Source: Pararhodospirillum photometricum DSM 122 (GTDB lineage: Bacteria; Pseudomonadota; Alphaproteobacteria; Rhodospirillales; Rhodospirillaceae). Taken from it: a DNA stretch of 64,000 nucleotides. A program made the translations under genes and the position numbers. Location of the stretch: assembly GCF_000284415.1 (NCBI RefSeq), contig NC_017059.1, positions 789,124-853,123 on the forward strand. The letters are read 5' to 3'. The notes beneath the pieces are model-generated. The model was not told where the DNA came from, searched no databases, and saw nothing but the letters and a program-made list of their open reading frames with translations. Below are positions 37,849-48,300 of this stretch, one piece after another. Within the stretch, counting starts at the first letter, position 1. Each line of letters opens with the position of its first letter.

Positions 37849-37882
37849 AAGGCCGGGGAGACGGGGCCTCCCCGGACCCCTC
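37849..37882 (+). repeat. 33-bp hairpin repeat, copy 24 (variant)
   Basis: Variant with CCGGGGAG / CTCCCCGG arms, so two positions changed together and the stem is kept. It lies in the gap between divergent nadE and the small membrane protein gene, where it ends no gene. Confidence 0.83.
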
Positions 37883-37981
37883 CGATCCTGGGGCATCCCT
37901 CACCATGAGGGGCTAGCATTCTACTGCGTCTATGGATTATTAGTTATTTTTGGACTTTCTCTGACGCCAAGGGGGCATGCC

Positions 37982-38371
37982 ATGTCCGCTGTTGTGCCAA
38001 GAACTGACCATGAGCCTGGCCGCTGGTGGATTTGCCCGGCTTTCCTGGCTGTTGCGGCCTTTCTTGTGGTGATTCCTCTCACGGTTTTTCCCGACCCCGG
38101 GGCCAAGGCGGTGGCCGTGGTGTATCCGCCCTGGACCTCCGCCACCGAGGCGTTTAGCGCCGCCGCCGCCGCCGGGGCGCGGATTGTCCGGCAAGGCGCC
38201 CTTCCCAGTGTCCTTGTCGTGGTTCCCGAGCGCTCGGATTACGCCCTGCGCGCCCTGGCGTCGGGCGCGTGGGTCCTTCTTGATCCCCGGGTGGTCGGTG
38301 GCTGTGGCGTGCCCACACCCGTTTCCACCGTGGGCTTGTCGTCCTCCTCCGGTGCCGGAGAGCGCTCATGA
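37982..38371 (+). CDS. small single-pass membrane protein preceding an MCP
   Basis: A 129-residue protein with one strong hydrophobic segment (about 17-36: [19 protein letters not shown]). An Ala/Val-rich domain follows (about 40-105: [51 protein letters not shown]) that may sit in the periplasm. No known family recognised. Its stop overlaps the start of the chemotaxis receptor by four bases (ATGA), so the two are translationally coupled and may act together, for example as a sensory accessory. ATG at 37982. Confidence 0.7.
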   Translation: MSAVVPRTDHEPGRWWICPAFLAVAAFLVVIPLTVFPDPGAKAVAVVYPPWTSATEAFSAAAAAGARIVRQGALPSVLVVVPERSDYALRALASGAWVLLDPRVVGGCGVPTPVSTVGLSSSSGAGERS

Positions 38372-39891
38372 GTGTATCTTCTTCCCCCTCTTCCTTCTCG
38401 CCCCCTTCCGCCGAAGGCGGCATGTCCCCCGACCTCATCGCCATCCGCCGGGTGGCCAGTCGGTTTTTTATCGGGCTGACCTGGGTGTTCGCCGCCGTCC
38501 TCCCCGGCCTTGCGGTTTATCTCGACAAGTCGCTGATCGGGGCGCTGGGGATCGGGGTGGGCTTCGCGATCGTGGCGACCGGGCTCTGGCTCAAGGATGC
38601 GGTGGGCCGACGAACCCGCACCACGATCGCCACCGTTCTCACGGCCCAGTGGATGGTCCTGCTCTACACGCTGGGAGGGACCCCCGACGGGTTCATCCTT
38701 GATGGCCACATGGTCTTTTTTGTCTTGAACGCTCAACTGCTGGCCTATTTTTGCTGGCGGAGCATTCTGATCGTCAATCTCATGGCCACCGTCCACCACG
38801 TTATCCTGTCGCTTGGGTTCCCGCTTTTGGTGTGGCCCAGCGACAGCTTTGTCCTGGGCCACTTTCTCATCCATGCCGCCTATGTCGTCTTGGTGGGCGG
38901 GCCGTTGCTGTGGCTCTCGGTGCGGCTTTACCGTTTGTTCAACGACTCGCACGCCGCCATTCAACACGCCCAGGCCGCCAGCGCCGAGGCTTCCCGCCTC
39001 GCCCGGCTTGACGAAGCCAAAACAGCCGAGGCCGAAGCCCAGCGGATGCGCGACACCCGCACCTTGGCCGATGGGTTCCAGAACAAGGTGGGAAGCGTCA
39101 TCACCACCGTCACCCGCTCGACCCAGGATCTGGGCGGTGCCTCGCAAACCCTCTCGAATGCCGTGGCCGGAGCCCGCGAGCGTGTCACCGTCGTCGCCGC
39201 CGCCTTTGAAGAATTGTCCTCAAGCGTGCGCACCGTCTCCGACACCGTCGAGACCTTGAGCGCGTCGTTGGGCGACATCGACCAACAGGTCAATCGCTCC
39301 TCCGGGATCGCCTCCGAGGCCGTGGCCTCGGTCAAGGAAACCAACGACAAGGTGCGCGGGTTGGCGGAAGCGTCGCAAAAAATCGGCGAGGTCATCGGCC
39401 TGATCAACGATATCGCCTCGCAAACCAACCTCCTGGCCCTCAACGCCACCATTGAGGCGGCCCGGGCCGGCGACGCCGGCAAAGGGTTCGCTGTGGTCGC
39501 CAACGAGGTGAAGTCCCTGGCCACCCAGACCGCGCGGGCCACCGACGAAATCGGCTCTCAGATCCGGGGCGTCCAAAGCGCGACCCAGGAGGCAGTGACC
39601 GCCATCGGCCGGATCGGCGCCACCATTCGCGAAATGGACGGCATTACCGGGCGCGTCGCCACCGCCGTTCAGACCCAAGGTGCCGCAACACGGGAAATTG
39701 CGGGAACGCTGCGCCAAACCGCCGCCGCCGCCCGGGAGGTGTCGGAAAATATGGTGGGGATTGAAACGGCCGTCCAGCAGGCCGCCGCCATGTCGCGTAC
39801 CGTGGCCGACGCCGGCGCGACCTTGGGGATGGAAGCGGGGACGCTTCAAAAACAGGTGGGGGATTTCCTGGAGGAAGTTCGCAAGGGGTAG
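38368..39891 (+). CDS. methyl-accepting chemotaxis protein
   Basis: Receptor of 507 residues. The first about 200 residues contain roughly six hydrophobic segments without a large periplasmic ligand domain, so sensing is probably within the membrane or through the small partner protein just upstream. A helical linker (about 200-240) leads to the signalling domain, with the hairpin tip [43 protein letters not shown] (about 350-395) characteristic of MCPs. No HAMP domain is obvious. No CheA-binding pentapeptide is seen at the C-terminus. Confidence 0.9.
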   Translation: MSVSSSPSSFSPPSAEGGMSPDLIAIRRVASRFFIGLTWVFAAVLPGLAVYLDKSLIGALGIGVGFAIVATGLWLKDAVGRRTRTTIATVLTAQWMVLLYTLGGTPDGFILDGHMVFFVLNAQLLAYFCWRSILIVNLMATVHHVILSLGFPLLVWPSDSFVLGHFLIHAAYVVLVGGPLLWLSVRLYRLFNDSHAAIQHAQAASAEASRLARLDEAKTAEAEAQRMRDTRTLADGFQNKVGSVITTVTRSTQDLGGASQTLSNAVAGARERVTVVAAAFEELSSSVRTVSDTVETLSASLGDIDQQVNRSSGIASEAVASVKETNDKVRGLAEASQKIGEVIGLINDIASQTNLLALNATIEAARAGDAGKGFAVVANEVKSLATQTARATDEIGSQIRGVQSATQEAVTAIGRIGATIREMDGITGRVATAVQTQGAATREIAGTLRQTAAAAREVSENMVGIETAVQQAAAMSRTVADAGATLGMEAGTLQKQVGDFLEEVRKG

Positions 39892-39893
39892 AG

Positions 39894-39926
39894 AAGGCCG
39901 GGGAGGCACACCTCCCCGGACCCCTC
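39894..39926 (+). repeat. 33-bp hairpin repeat, copy 25 (variant)
   Basis: Same arm variant as copy 24 (CCGGGGAGG / CCTCCCCGG). It lies between the convergent MCP and terC genes, oriented as a terminator for terC. Confidence 0.83.
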
Positions 39927-39933
39927 GGTCTTT

Positions 39934-40947
39934 TTAGGCCTGCTCTTCTTGCTCCGGCCAGATGAAGGAGGCAATAACCCCCGCGGCCAGAGTCCCCAAA
40001 ACAATCAACAGGCTGACCATCGGGCTGATGTGCAGGAAGTCCCACCCAAAGGCGTGTTCGCCGGCCTGAAGCGTCAGCTTGAAGGCGATGAAGAACAACA
40101 AGGCGATCACCGCCTTTTCCAGGTGCACCAGATAGCGGGTCAGGGCCGCCAGCACGAAGTAGAGCGAGCGCAGACCAAGAACGGCAAAAATCATCGCCGC
40201 GTAGACCAGGAGGGGTTCCTGGGTCACGGCAATCACCGCCGGCACCGAGTCGAAGGCAAACATGACGTCGGAGGTCTCGATGGCCATCAAGCACAAAAAG
40301 GCCGGGGTGGCATAAAGAGCCGCCTTGGCCGGTAGCTTGATCGCCGGGTTGGCCTGGACCAGGGCCTCGGCCGTCTTGTGCGGCACAAAGAAATGCTCGC
40401 CATTCAGACGGGGAAACACCGGCATGACCTTTTGGGTCAGCCGCACCGACCAATGGTCGGAGTAGTCGTGGACGTCCTCCTCGGCATCCTTGGCGGTCAG
40501 CATCTTCCAGCCGGTCCACGCCACGATGGCGGCAAACACGAAACCCACCCACGGCGCGAGCATGTACAAGCTGGAGCCCACACCGACAAACGCCGCCCGA
40601 AAGACCAAGGCGCCGATGATGCCCCAGTACAAAATGCGGTGCTGCAAGGCGCCCCGGATGCCAAACGAGGCAAAGATCGCCATAAACACCATCAGGTTAT
40701 CGACCGACAGCGCCTTTTCCAGGGCGTAGCCGGCGAGATAGAGGTCAGCCCATTGCTTTTCAAAGCGCAGCCACAGGTAGCCGTAAAAAGTCAGCGCCAA
40801 AGCAACCCAGAACAAGGACCACAGCCCGGCATCGCGCAGGGTGATCTCCTTGGCGTGGCGATGGGCAAAGAGATCCATGAAAACGGAAAACGCGATCGCA
40901 ACGAAGAAGATGATCACGGTTTCCAGAGGAAAACCAAAGTGAGCCAT
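39934..40947 (-). CDS. TerC-family integral membrane protein
   Basis: A 337-residue membrane protein with about nine hydrophobic segments. Characteristic motifs are GYALEKALSVDNLMVFMAIF (about residue 72) with its acidic SVDN, and AIETSDVMFAFDSVPAVIAVT (about 222), the paired metal-binding-like signatures of TerC. Family members are tied to tellurite resistance and metal (manganese) export. It heads the Ter cluster together with terB and the TerD paralogues upstream on the same strand. A gap of about 190 bases with a hairpin repeat separates it from terB, so it may have its own promoter. Confidence 0.92.
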   Translation of the reverse strand: MAHFGFPLETVIIFFVAIAFSVFMDLFAHRHAKEITLRDAGLWSLFWVALALTFYGYLWLRFEKQWADLYLAGYALEKALSVDNLMVFMAIFASFGIRGALQHRILYWGIIGALVFRAAFVGVGSSLYMLAPWVGFVFAAIVAWTGWKMLTAKDAEEDVHDYSDHWSVRLTQKVMPVFPRLNGEHFFVPHKTAEALVQANPAIKLPAKAALYATPAFLCLMAIETSDVMFAFDSVPAVIAVTQEPLLVYAAMIFAVLGLRSLYFVLAALTRYLVHLEKAVIALLFFIAFKLTLQAGEHAFGWDFLHISPMVSLLIVLGTLAAGVIASFIWPEQEEQA

Positions 40948-40988
40948 GGATGTTCCCGGCTAGAGTGAGTTTTTATCCCCCAAGGATC

Positions 40989-41021
40989 GAGGGGTCTGGG
41001 GAGGCTCGCCTCCCCAGCCTT
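40989..41021 (-). repeat. 33-bp hairpin repeat, copy 26
   Basis: Between terB and terC, with its T-rich side on the plus strand, so not a terminator for the minus-strand ter transcript. Confidence 0.85.
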
Positions 41022-41139
41022 TCCTCTTCCTGAGGGACCACCCGTCTCTCAGGTTCCCCTTGAGGAAAAGAGCCTACACCAAAACCCCCGGTCCCAGGCG
41101 GGACCGAGGGCAGCGGAACGCACAAAAACAAACGCGAGT

Positions 41140-41592
41140 TTACAACCCAAAGTCCGACGGTGTCAGGCCCAATTCGGAGCACATCCGCCGTACCACGGCC
41201 TGCTCGGGCGCGCTGAAGTCGCCATCGGCGGCACCAATGGCACAGCACACGCGCACGATCAACTGCGCCTGGGGCTTGCCCTTGAACTTGCCGATGACCT
41301 GCATCACCTCGCCGGTGCCGATCGTGGGATCGAAATCAAACTTTTCGACGTAAGACTGAAACAGCTTGATGATATCGCCCTGCTCGAAGAACTTCAGTTG
41401 GTCTGAAGTCTTCATGTAACCCATCATCTTCTGCTTTTCTTCCGGCGTGATGTTGCCGTCGGCATACGCCACCAGAACACAGCCGGCCACCACCGCCTCA
41501 AGGAAATCCTTGGACTTAAACTTGGTGATCTCGGCATTCATGGTGTCGCGCGCTTCGGTAACGTTGCGCTTCAACCAATCGGTAAACGACAT
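41140..41592 (-). CDS. terB: tellurite resistance protein TerB
   Basis: A 150-residue all-helical cytosolic protein. FLEAVVAGCVLVAYADGNITPEEKQKMMGYM contains the acidic metal-binding helix pair of TerB, repeated as CAIGAADGDFSAPEQAVVRRM near the C-terminus. It is thought to link TerC at the membrane with TerD proteins. ATG at 41592 with AAGGATGAAGAG upstream. It starts 28 bases after the TerA-like gene. Confidence 0.93.
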   Translation of the reverse strand: MSFTDWLKRNVTEARDTMNAEITKFKSKDFLEAVVAGCVLVAYADGNITPEEKQKMMGYMKTSDQLKFFEQGDIIKLFQSYVEKFDFDPTIGTGEVMQVIGKFKGKPQAQLIVRVCCAIGAADGDFSAPEQAVVRRMCSELGLTPSDFGL

Positions 41593-41620
41593 CTCTTCAT
41601 CCTTCTTCTTGCGATCCGGC

Positions 41621-42875
41621 CTATTTCGATCCGGCGACCCAGCGCAGACCCCAGCCATAGGCCATGTCCAGCTCCCGGTGATCGCGGAAGTACCGCTCTT
41701 CCTTGGTCAGCTTGAGCCGCCCGCCGTCGTTTTCCAGCATGGCAATCGCGCACAGGCCCTGGTTCGCCTCGGGACTGTCCAGGCGCACCTCAATATCGGG
41801 ATGCCCGGCCATGCGCACCATGGCCACGCCATCAGCCGCCGCCCAGTTGGGAACTCCCTCGTAAATAAAGGCGTAGATGAGGATACGGCGCAGACGCGGC
41901 AGATGGTCGCCGTTGACGGTCATGTTCTCCCCCTCGGGCCGATCGCCGGTGCGATCGTCGCCCGCATGGCGAACATAGGGCGGCTCGTCATAGGCGCCAA
42001 GGGTGCCGCCCAACGCTTGAACGCACCCCTTGTTTCCGTCGGCAGCCTCCCACAGGCAGCCCAGATCCAGGTCGATGCCACGATTGCCGCCGAACAGACC
42101 GCCCAACAGACCGCCCGAGCGCTTGGCCTCGCCCCGCGACCAGTTGAGATTGATACGGATCTCGCCGAAGCCCCGCTCTTGCTTTTTTTCCAGGGAAATC
42201 GACTGGCCGCGCTTTTCCAAGGTCACCTTGCTCAGGGACACCGGGCGGGCGGGGGGGAGGGGCGGGGGGAGGGGGAGGAGGAGCGGCAGGGGGCGGCGAG
42301 GGAGGCGCCGCGTCCTCGGCCACATCCACGCCATACTGACGCGCCAGCGGCGCCAAACCGCCGACAAAGCCCTGGCCCACGGCGCGGATCTTCCACGCCC
42401 CGGCCCGCCGGTACAGGCGCACCAAGGTAATGGCCGTCTCGGTCATGCCGGCCGCGGGCAGGGCAAAGCGGGCGATCTCGCTGTTGTCGGCGGCATTGAG
42501 CAAGCGCGCCCGCAGCCCCGTCAACTGGCCAAAGGATTGCCGCCGCGCCTGACCTTCGTGGATGGTCAGGCAGATATCAATCGACGCGACCTCCGGCGCC
42601 ACGCTGGCCGGGGTGATGACAAAGGCCTGTCGATCCCCCGCATCCCCGGTGGTCGCCGTGGGAAGAAAGCGCACGGCGCCCCCCGGAGCGGTCTGGGCGC
42701 CGTAGAACACAAAGTGTTCATCCGACGGCACCGTCCCCGCCTCGGTGACCAAAAAGGCCGAGGCATCGATGTCCATGCCGGCCGGGGCCTGCGGCATCCA
42801 GCCCACCGCCAAAATCAGGCCCGGCAGGTCAGGAACCGAAGCGTTGGCTCCGGGGGTCAAGGTTATGACACTCAT
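41621..42875 (-). CDS. TerA-like two-domain TerD-family protein, frameshifted in the linker
   Basis: Two TerD-type domains joined by a proline linker. N-terminal domain: MSVITLTPGANASV...DIDASAFLVTEAGTVPSDEHFVFY...VGQGFVGGLAPLARQYGVDV. The linker is encoded by a C/G-homopolymer tract at about 42242-42300. C-terminal domain in the next frame: VSLSKVTLEKRGQSISLEKK, then IDLDLGCLWEA, GDDRTGDRPEGENM, FAFIYEG-like IYAFIYEGVPNW and ending AYGWGLRWVAGSK. The two halves are out of frame by one base (one extra, or two missing). This is either a homopolymer sequencing error or a real, possibly slippable, frameshift. A GTG at 42241 could start the second half alone. These domains bind calcium in characterised relatives. 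Confidence 0.82.
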
Positions 42876-42903
42876 CCGTGCGCTCTCCTCCCCAATGGCG
42901 CGG

Positions 42904-43488
42904 TTACAGCGCGGCCTGAATGGCCGGCATCATGTCGTGGAAGGTGCGACCCGTGGTCTTTTCCCCGATCGCATGGACCTTCCATTCGCCGTTATGGCGA
43001 TAGAGCTTGGCCATCACCAACCCGGTGTGGGACCCGGCTTCGCTCAGGGTAAAGCGGGCCAGTTCCTGCCCGCTCTGGTCATCGACCACCCGACAGGTCG
43101 CGTTGGCGATCTTGTCGAAGGTCTGCCCCCGGAACGAATTGACGGTGAACACCAGCGCCTTGACCTCTGCGGGCAGGGCGGCCAAGTCCACCTTGATGAC
43201 CTCGTCGTCGCCGTCGCCCTCGCCGGTGCGGTTGTCGCCCGTGTGGACAATGGCGCCGTTTAGGCCCTTGAGCTGGCGAAACCAGATTTGATCCACAAGA
43301 GCGCCCGCGTCGTCGAACACCAGACAGGACGCGTCCAGATCAATCTCCTCGCCGCCGCCCCCAAAGAGGCCGCCCAGGAAACCGCCTTTCTTGGCCACGT
43401 CCCAGCCCAGACCCATGAACAGACGCTGCAAGGCGGCGCCGTCCTTGGACAGGCTGATCTTCTGACCCTTGCTCAGGGACACGCTCAT
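42904..43488 (-). CDS. TerD family protein (TerZ-like)
   Basis: A 194-residue single TerD-domain protein: [64 protein letters not shown] (the acidic calcium-binding stretch), FTVNSFRGQTFDKI and AKLYRHNGEWKVHAIGEKTTGRT. The GGFLGGLFGGGGEE insertion and the C-terminal form set it apart from the next paralogue and resemble TerX/TerZ. It sits between the TerA-like and terD genes with short gaps (12 to 28 bases), so it is operonic. Confidence 0.92.
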   Translation of the reverse strand: MSVSLSKGQKISLSKDGAALQRLFMGLGWDVAKKGGFLGGLFGGGGEEIDLDASCLVFDDAGALVDQIWFRQLKGLNGAIVHTGDNRTGEGDGDDEVIKVDLAALPAEVKALVFTVNSFRGQTFDKIANATCRVVDDQSGQELARFTLSEAGSHTGLVMAKLYRHNGEWKVHAIGEKTTGRTFHDMMPAIQAAL

Positions 43489-43500
43489 GTGGGCTTCTCC

Positions 43501-44079
43501 TTAGCCGAGGTTCACGCCGAAATTCTGCGCCAGGGGGCCGAGACCGCCGGCAAAGCCCTGACCCACCGCCTTGAACTTCCACTCCTCGCCGTGGCGATAG
43601 AGTTCGCCGAAGATCATCGCCGTTTCGGTCGAGGCATCCTCGGAGAGATCGTAGCGGGTGATTTCCGCGCCGTTGGCCTTGTTGAGCACGCGGATATAGG
43701 CGTTGCTCACCTGACCGAAGTTCTGCTTGCGCGCTTCGGCGTCGTGGATGGTGACGCTAAAGGCCACCTTCTGCACATCGGCCGCGACCTTGGCCAGGTC
43801 GATGAACACCACTTCGTCGTCGCCCGCGCCCTCGCCGGTGCGGTTGTCGCCCTTGTGCACCACCGAGCCATCGGCCGTGCTCTTGTTGTTGTAAAAAATG
43901 AAATCCGCGTCGGACCGCACCTTGCCGGCGGCGGACAGCAGGAAGACCGAGGCGTCCAGGTCGAAATCGGTGCCATCGGTGGCGCGCAGATCCCAGCCCA
44001 GACCCACGTCGATCGCGGTCAGACCCGGCGCTTCCTTGCTCAACGAGACGTTCCCGCCCTTGGACAGCGAAACAGCCAT
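43501..44079 (-). CDS. terD: tellurium resistance protein TerD
   Basis: A 192-residue calcium-binding stress protein matching canonical TerD throughout: [83 protein letters not shown] and [21 protein letters not shown]. First gene of the minus-strand ter set. Ter proteins act with TerC at the inner membrane in a poorly defined metal, phage and DNA-damage stress response. Confidence 0.95.
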   Translation of the reverse strand: MAVSLSKGGNVSLSKEAPGLTAIDVGLGWDLRATDGTDFDLDASVFLLSAAGKVRSDADFIFYNNKSTADGSVVHKGDNRTGEGAGDDEVVFIDLAKVAADVQKVAFSVTIHDAEARKQNFGQVSNAYIRVLNKANGAEITRYDLSEDASTETAMIFGELYRHGEEWKFKAVGQGFAGGLGPLAQNFGVNLG

Positions 44080-44228
44080 GCGTCACTCCTTCCTTGAAGA
44101 GGCTTCTTGCGGCACAGTGCCGTCAGGAAAGCCATGCTAAAACCACGAGGCAAAAAACTGGTCCGCCCCGATCAACCGGGATGATCAACAGCAAGTATTT
44201 CCCTGTCAACCCCAAATTGATTAATCTC

Positions 44229-44252
44229 TTGTAACAGTGTTTTTTGATACAA
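44229..44252. promoter_or_regulatory. imperfect inverted repeat in the divergent ter control region
   Basis: TTGTAACA, eight bases, TGATACAA: arms match at seven of eight positions. It lies between terD (minus) and the ATP-grasp gene (plus), in an AT-rich stretch where both promoters should be; a shared operator is plausible. Confidence 0.35.
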
Positions 44253-44274
44253 TGCCTATCGATGCTCTTGCCCG

Positions 44275-45297
44275 ATGAAAGATCCGCGCATGAAAGTCTG
44301 GTTCAATAAGGGACTCTCCAATACCTACGATGCCCTGTGTCAGATCCGGGCTCAGGATCGTGAGAGCCGCTTTCGCCTCCGCACCACCGTGCCCTCCCTG
44401 CCCTCGGCCTTGTCCACCATCGCCGACGAAATCGATCTGGAACCCCGCGACCTCCCCGACGACGCCTATGCCGCGTGGTGCTTGGAGCAATGCCGGATCC
44501 ATGACGTGAAGGTCTTTCTGCCCCAACATCGCCGCACGGTCCTCGCAGCCGCCCGCGACCAGTTCGTGGCCCAGGGCGTTGCCTTGTCGGTGATGGGGCC
44601 CCCCGCCCTCATGGCGCTCGCCGAACACAAGGACCGCCTCTACGACGCCCTCGCCGGGAGCGACATTGCCTTGCCTCCCTACCGCCGCTTTTGCACCCTT
44701 GAGGAGTTTGATGCCGCCTGGGAAGCCCTCAGCCCCCAGATCGAACGCCTGTGCGTCAAGCCCTGCGTCGGCGTATACGGCGCGGGGTTTCGTCGGCTGG
44801 AAACGAACGACAAGGAATTCTCCCGACTCGTCTCAGGGGGTACCGACCGTTTGGGCCTGACCGCTTTTCGCCAGGCGCTGGCCGACTCTGCACAAAAACG
44901 ACCCATGCTGCTCATGGCCTATTTGCCCGGTGTTGAACGCAGTGTGGATGTCCTTGCTCATGACGGGGAGATGGTGCGGGCTGTCGCCCGAGTCAAGATG
45001 GGCTCTTACCAAAACCTGGAAGTCGAAGGACCCTCGTTGGTCATGGCGGAAAAACTTTGCCGTCGCTTTGGTCTCAACGGACTGTTCAACATTCAGACCA
45101 AAGAAGGGGAGGGCCTCCCCTTTTTGCTGGAGATCAATAGTCGGATGTCGGGCGGTCTTCTTTATAGCTGTCAGTCCGGGGTCGCTTTTCCTTACTGGGC
45201 GGTCCGTCTTGCGGCTGGGGATGTCGATCCTCAGGAGATCCCGTGGCCGAAGGGGGGGATACGGGTGGCGCCGACGCAAGGGTGTTGTGTGGTTTAA
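44275..45297 (+). CDS. ATP-grasp domain protein of the Ter system
   Basis: A 340-residue protein with an ATP-grasp fold: a preATP-grasp region (1-110), LAEHKDRLYDALAGSDIALPPY, CVKPCVGVYGAGFRR (glycine loop), LLMAYLPGVERSVDVL and the metal-binding FLLEINSRMSGGLLYSC. ATP-grasp ligases are known partners of Ter clusters, where they are thought to make a small amide-type product, but the substrate is unknown. Other biosynthetic members of the larger Ter module are not present here. The start at 44275 is ATG; a second ATG at 44290 (MKVWFNKGLSNTYDA) is a good alternative. Divergent from terD. Confidence 0.82.
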   Translation: MKDPRMKVWFNKGLSNTYDALCQIRAQDRESRFRLRTTVPSLPSALSTIADEIDLEPRDLPDDAYAAWCLEQCRIHDVKVFLPQHRRTVLAAARDQFVAQGVALSVMGPPALMALAEHKDRLYDALAGSDIALPPYRRFCTLEEFDAAWEALSPQIERLCVKPCVGVYGAGFRRLETNDKEFSRLVSGGTDRLGLTAFRQALADSAQKRPMLLMAYLPGVERSVDVLAHDGEMVRAVARVKMGSYQNLEVEGPSLVMAEKLCRRFGLNGLFNIQTKEGEGLPFLLEINSRMSGGLLYSCQSGVAFPYWAVRLAAGDVDPQEIPWPKGGIRVAPTQGCCVV

Positions 45298-45308
45298 AAA
45301 AAAGAAGC

Positions 45309-45341
45309 AAGGCTGGGGAGGCGGGCCTCCCCAGACCCCTC
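45309..45341 (+). repeat. 33-bp hairpin repeat, copy 27
   Basis: In the convergent gap between the ATP-grasp and RND permease genes. On the minus strand it is followed by TTGCTTCTTTTTTT, a strong terminator shape for the RND operon. Confidence 0.87.
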
Positions 45342-48300
45342 ATTTTTGGGCGGCTTCGGCCAGGGCGGCCTCCAGGGCTTCTCCGGCGGCGCCGGCCGAG
45401 CGGGTGAAGCGGGCTAGCCGGTCGTAGAGGACTGGGGTCAGGAACAAGGTCAGCAGGGAGGCGATGCCCAGCCCGCCGATGATCACCACCCCAATGGCCT
45501 CCCGGCTTTCCGCCCCCGCTCCCGACGACACCGCCAGCGGCACCGCACCCAGCACCGTGCACACCACCGTCATCAAAATGGGCCGCAGCCGCAACGCCGC
45601 TCCCTCGAGGATGGCCTCGCGCACCGAGAGGCCTTCGTCACGAAGCTGGTTGGCGAATTCAACGATCAAGATGCCGTTCTTGGCCATCAGACCGATTAAC
45701 AAAATAATGCCGATTTGGCTGTAGACATTCAAGGAGTTGTCCGAGACCCACAGCGAGAACAATGCCCCCGATACCGCGAGCGGCACCGAGAGGAGAATAA
45801 TGAATGGATGAATAAAGCTCTCGAACTGGGCGGCCAACACCAGATAGACGATCAGCAGGGCCATCAGGAAGGTGGTCATCACTCCCCCGGAGGTCTCCAG
45901 GAACTCCTTGGATTGGCCGGCATACGACAAGGTTGCCTCGGGGGGCAAAACCTCCAGAGCCGCCGCCCGAAGGTCGTTGATCGCCGAGCCGATGTCGTAG
46001 CCCGGCACCAGAGCCGCCGACAAGGTGATGGCCGGCATGCGCCCATAGCGGTTGAGTTCGGGCGCGCTGGTCGTCTCGGTCAGGCTCACCAGGGCGTCCA
46101 AGGGTACCAGGGCCTCGCCCCGGCCCACCCGCACAAAGGTATGAGACAGATCGGCCGGCGTGCTGCGATCCTCGGCCCTCGCCTGGACGATTACCTCGTA
46201 TTCCCGGCCCCGATCGACAAAGCGCGTAACCTCGCGGCTGGCCATCATGGTTTGCAGGGTCTGGCCCACCGTCTCGACGCCAATGCCCAGATCATCGGCC
46301 CGGTCGCGGTCGATGCTCACCGAAATCTGCGGTTGGTTGGGCTCGTAGTCCAGTTCGGGATTGATCAGGCGGGGGTTCTCCTGGGCGCGGCGCAGCAGGG
46401 CATCGGCCCAGCACTTGACCTGCTCGAAGTCAGGTCCTCCCACCACCACCTGCAAAGGCGTGCGGCTGCCCCGCAGGCCCAGGCCAGCCGGCAGTTGCGG
46501 CGTCGCCAGGGCCCCGGTCATTTGCCCCAGATCGCGCCTGATCTGCTGGGTCACTGCCATCGCGCTTTGCTCGCGCTCGCTCCAGTCCTTGAGCCGCACC
46601 ACCACGGTGCCCCGGTTGGGCCGGCGCCCGGCCCCGATGATCGCCATCACGCTTTCTGCCACCCCGCTTTCCATCAGGGGGGCCACGGCCGTTTCAATCC
46701 GGGCGACTTGCGCATCGGTGTAGGCGGTGTTGGAGCCCTGCGGCGCCGTCAGCGCGACAAAAAACACCCCGCGATCCTCGGCCGGGGTCAGCTCACGCGG
46801 CAAGGCTTCGTACAGCGCCCACGACGACCCGGCACACAAGGCCCCGACCACCAGCACCACCAGCGGCATGTTAAGGGCCACCGTCAGGGCCCGCCGATAG
46901 CCCGCCGTGAGGCCGCTCAAGACCCGGTTGACGGCGCGCGCCAGCCGGCCCTCGTGGCTAGCGTCGCTCAACACCCCGGCCGCCAGCGGCGGGCAAAACA
47001 CCAGGGCCACCACCATGGACAACGCCACCGAGCACGCCATAACCACCCCGAACTCGGTGAACAGGCGCCCCACCGCCCCCCCACTGAACGACAGCGGCAC
47101 AAACACCGCAATCAGGGTCAAGGTGGTGGCAATCACCGCAAACGTCACCTGCCGGGTGCCCAGAGCCGCCGCCGCCAGCGGGCTTTCGCCGTGTTCAATC
47201 CGCCGCTGGATGTTCTCCAACACCACAATGGCGTCATCGACCACAATGCCAATGGCCAGGATCAGCGCCAGCAAGGTGAGGATGTTGATGGAAAATCCCA
47301 GCAGCCAGATGCCGGCAAAGCTGCCGATCAAGGCCACGGGAATGGTCACGCTGGGGACCAAGGTCGCGCGCACCGAGCCCAAAAAGGCAAAGTTGACCAG
47401 CACCACGATGACCACGGCAATCACCAAGGTCAGCACCACCTCATGGATCGAGCGGTTGATAAAGATCGCCTCATCCGAATTGACCGTCAGGCTCGTCCCC
47501 TCGGGCAAGATCGCGCCGATCCTCTCCACCTCGGCCCGCACCCGCTCGGAGATCGCCACCGTGTTGGCCGTGGACTGGCGCAAAATCCCCAGGCCAATCG
47601 CCGCCTTGCCCGCCGAGCGTACCGCCGTGTCGTCGCTTTCCACCCCCAGCTCCACCTGGGCCACGTCGCGCAGGCGAACCGGATAGCCTTCCACCACCCG
47701 GATGACGATGGCCGCAAACTGCTCGGGCGAGCGCAGCAGGGTTTCGGTGCGCACCGTGAACAGGCGGCTGGCACTCTCCAAATCACCGGCCGGCAGTTCG
47801 ACGTTGTTGCGACGCAAGGCGCTTTCCACGTCCTGCACCGTCAGGGCGCGGGCCGCCAGGGCACGGCGGTCGAGCCAGATCCGCATGGCCTGGCGCCGCT
47901 CGCCATACAAATCCACCTCCGCCACCCCCTCCAGGGTGGACAAGCGATCAACGATGAAGCGATCGGCGATGTCGTTCAACTGCAAGGGCGACAGGGAGGC
48001 GCTGGTCAAACTCAGGCGCATCACCGGGTCGGAATCCGTGTCGCTCTTGGCAATGCGCGGCTCGTCGGCATCTTCCGGCAGGTCGCCGCGCACCCGGGCC
48101 ACCACATCGCGCACGTCGTTGACCGCCGCGTCGATGTCCACCCCGGGCTCGAACTCGATCACCGTGCGGCCCAGACCGCGCCGGCTTTGCGAGGTCAGGG
48201 TGCGCACCCCCGACACCCCGGCCACCGCGCTCTCGACCACCTCGGTGACATCGGTATCGACGATCTCGGGCGCCGCGCCGGTATACTCGGTGGTCACGGT

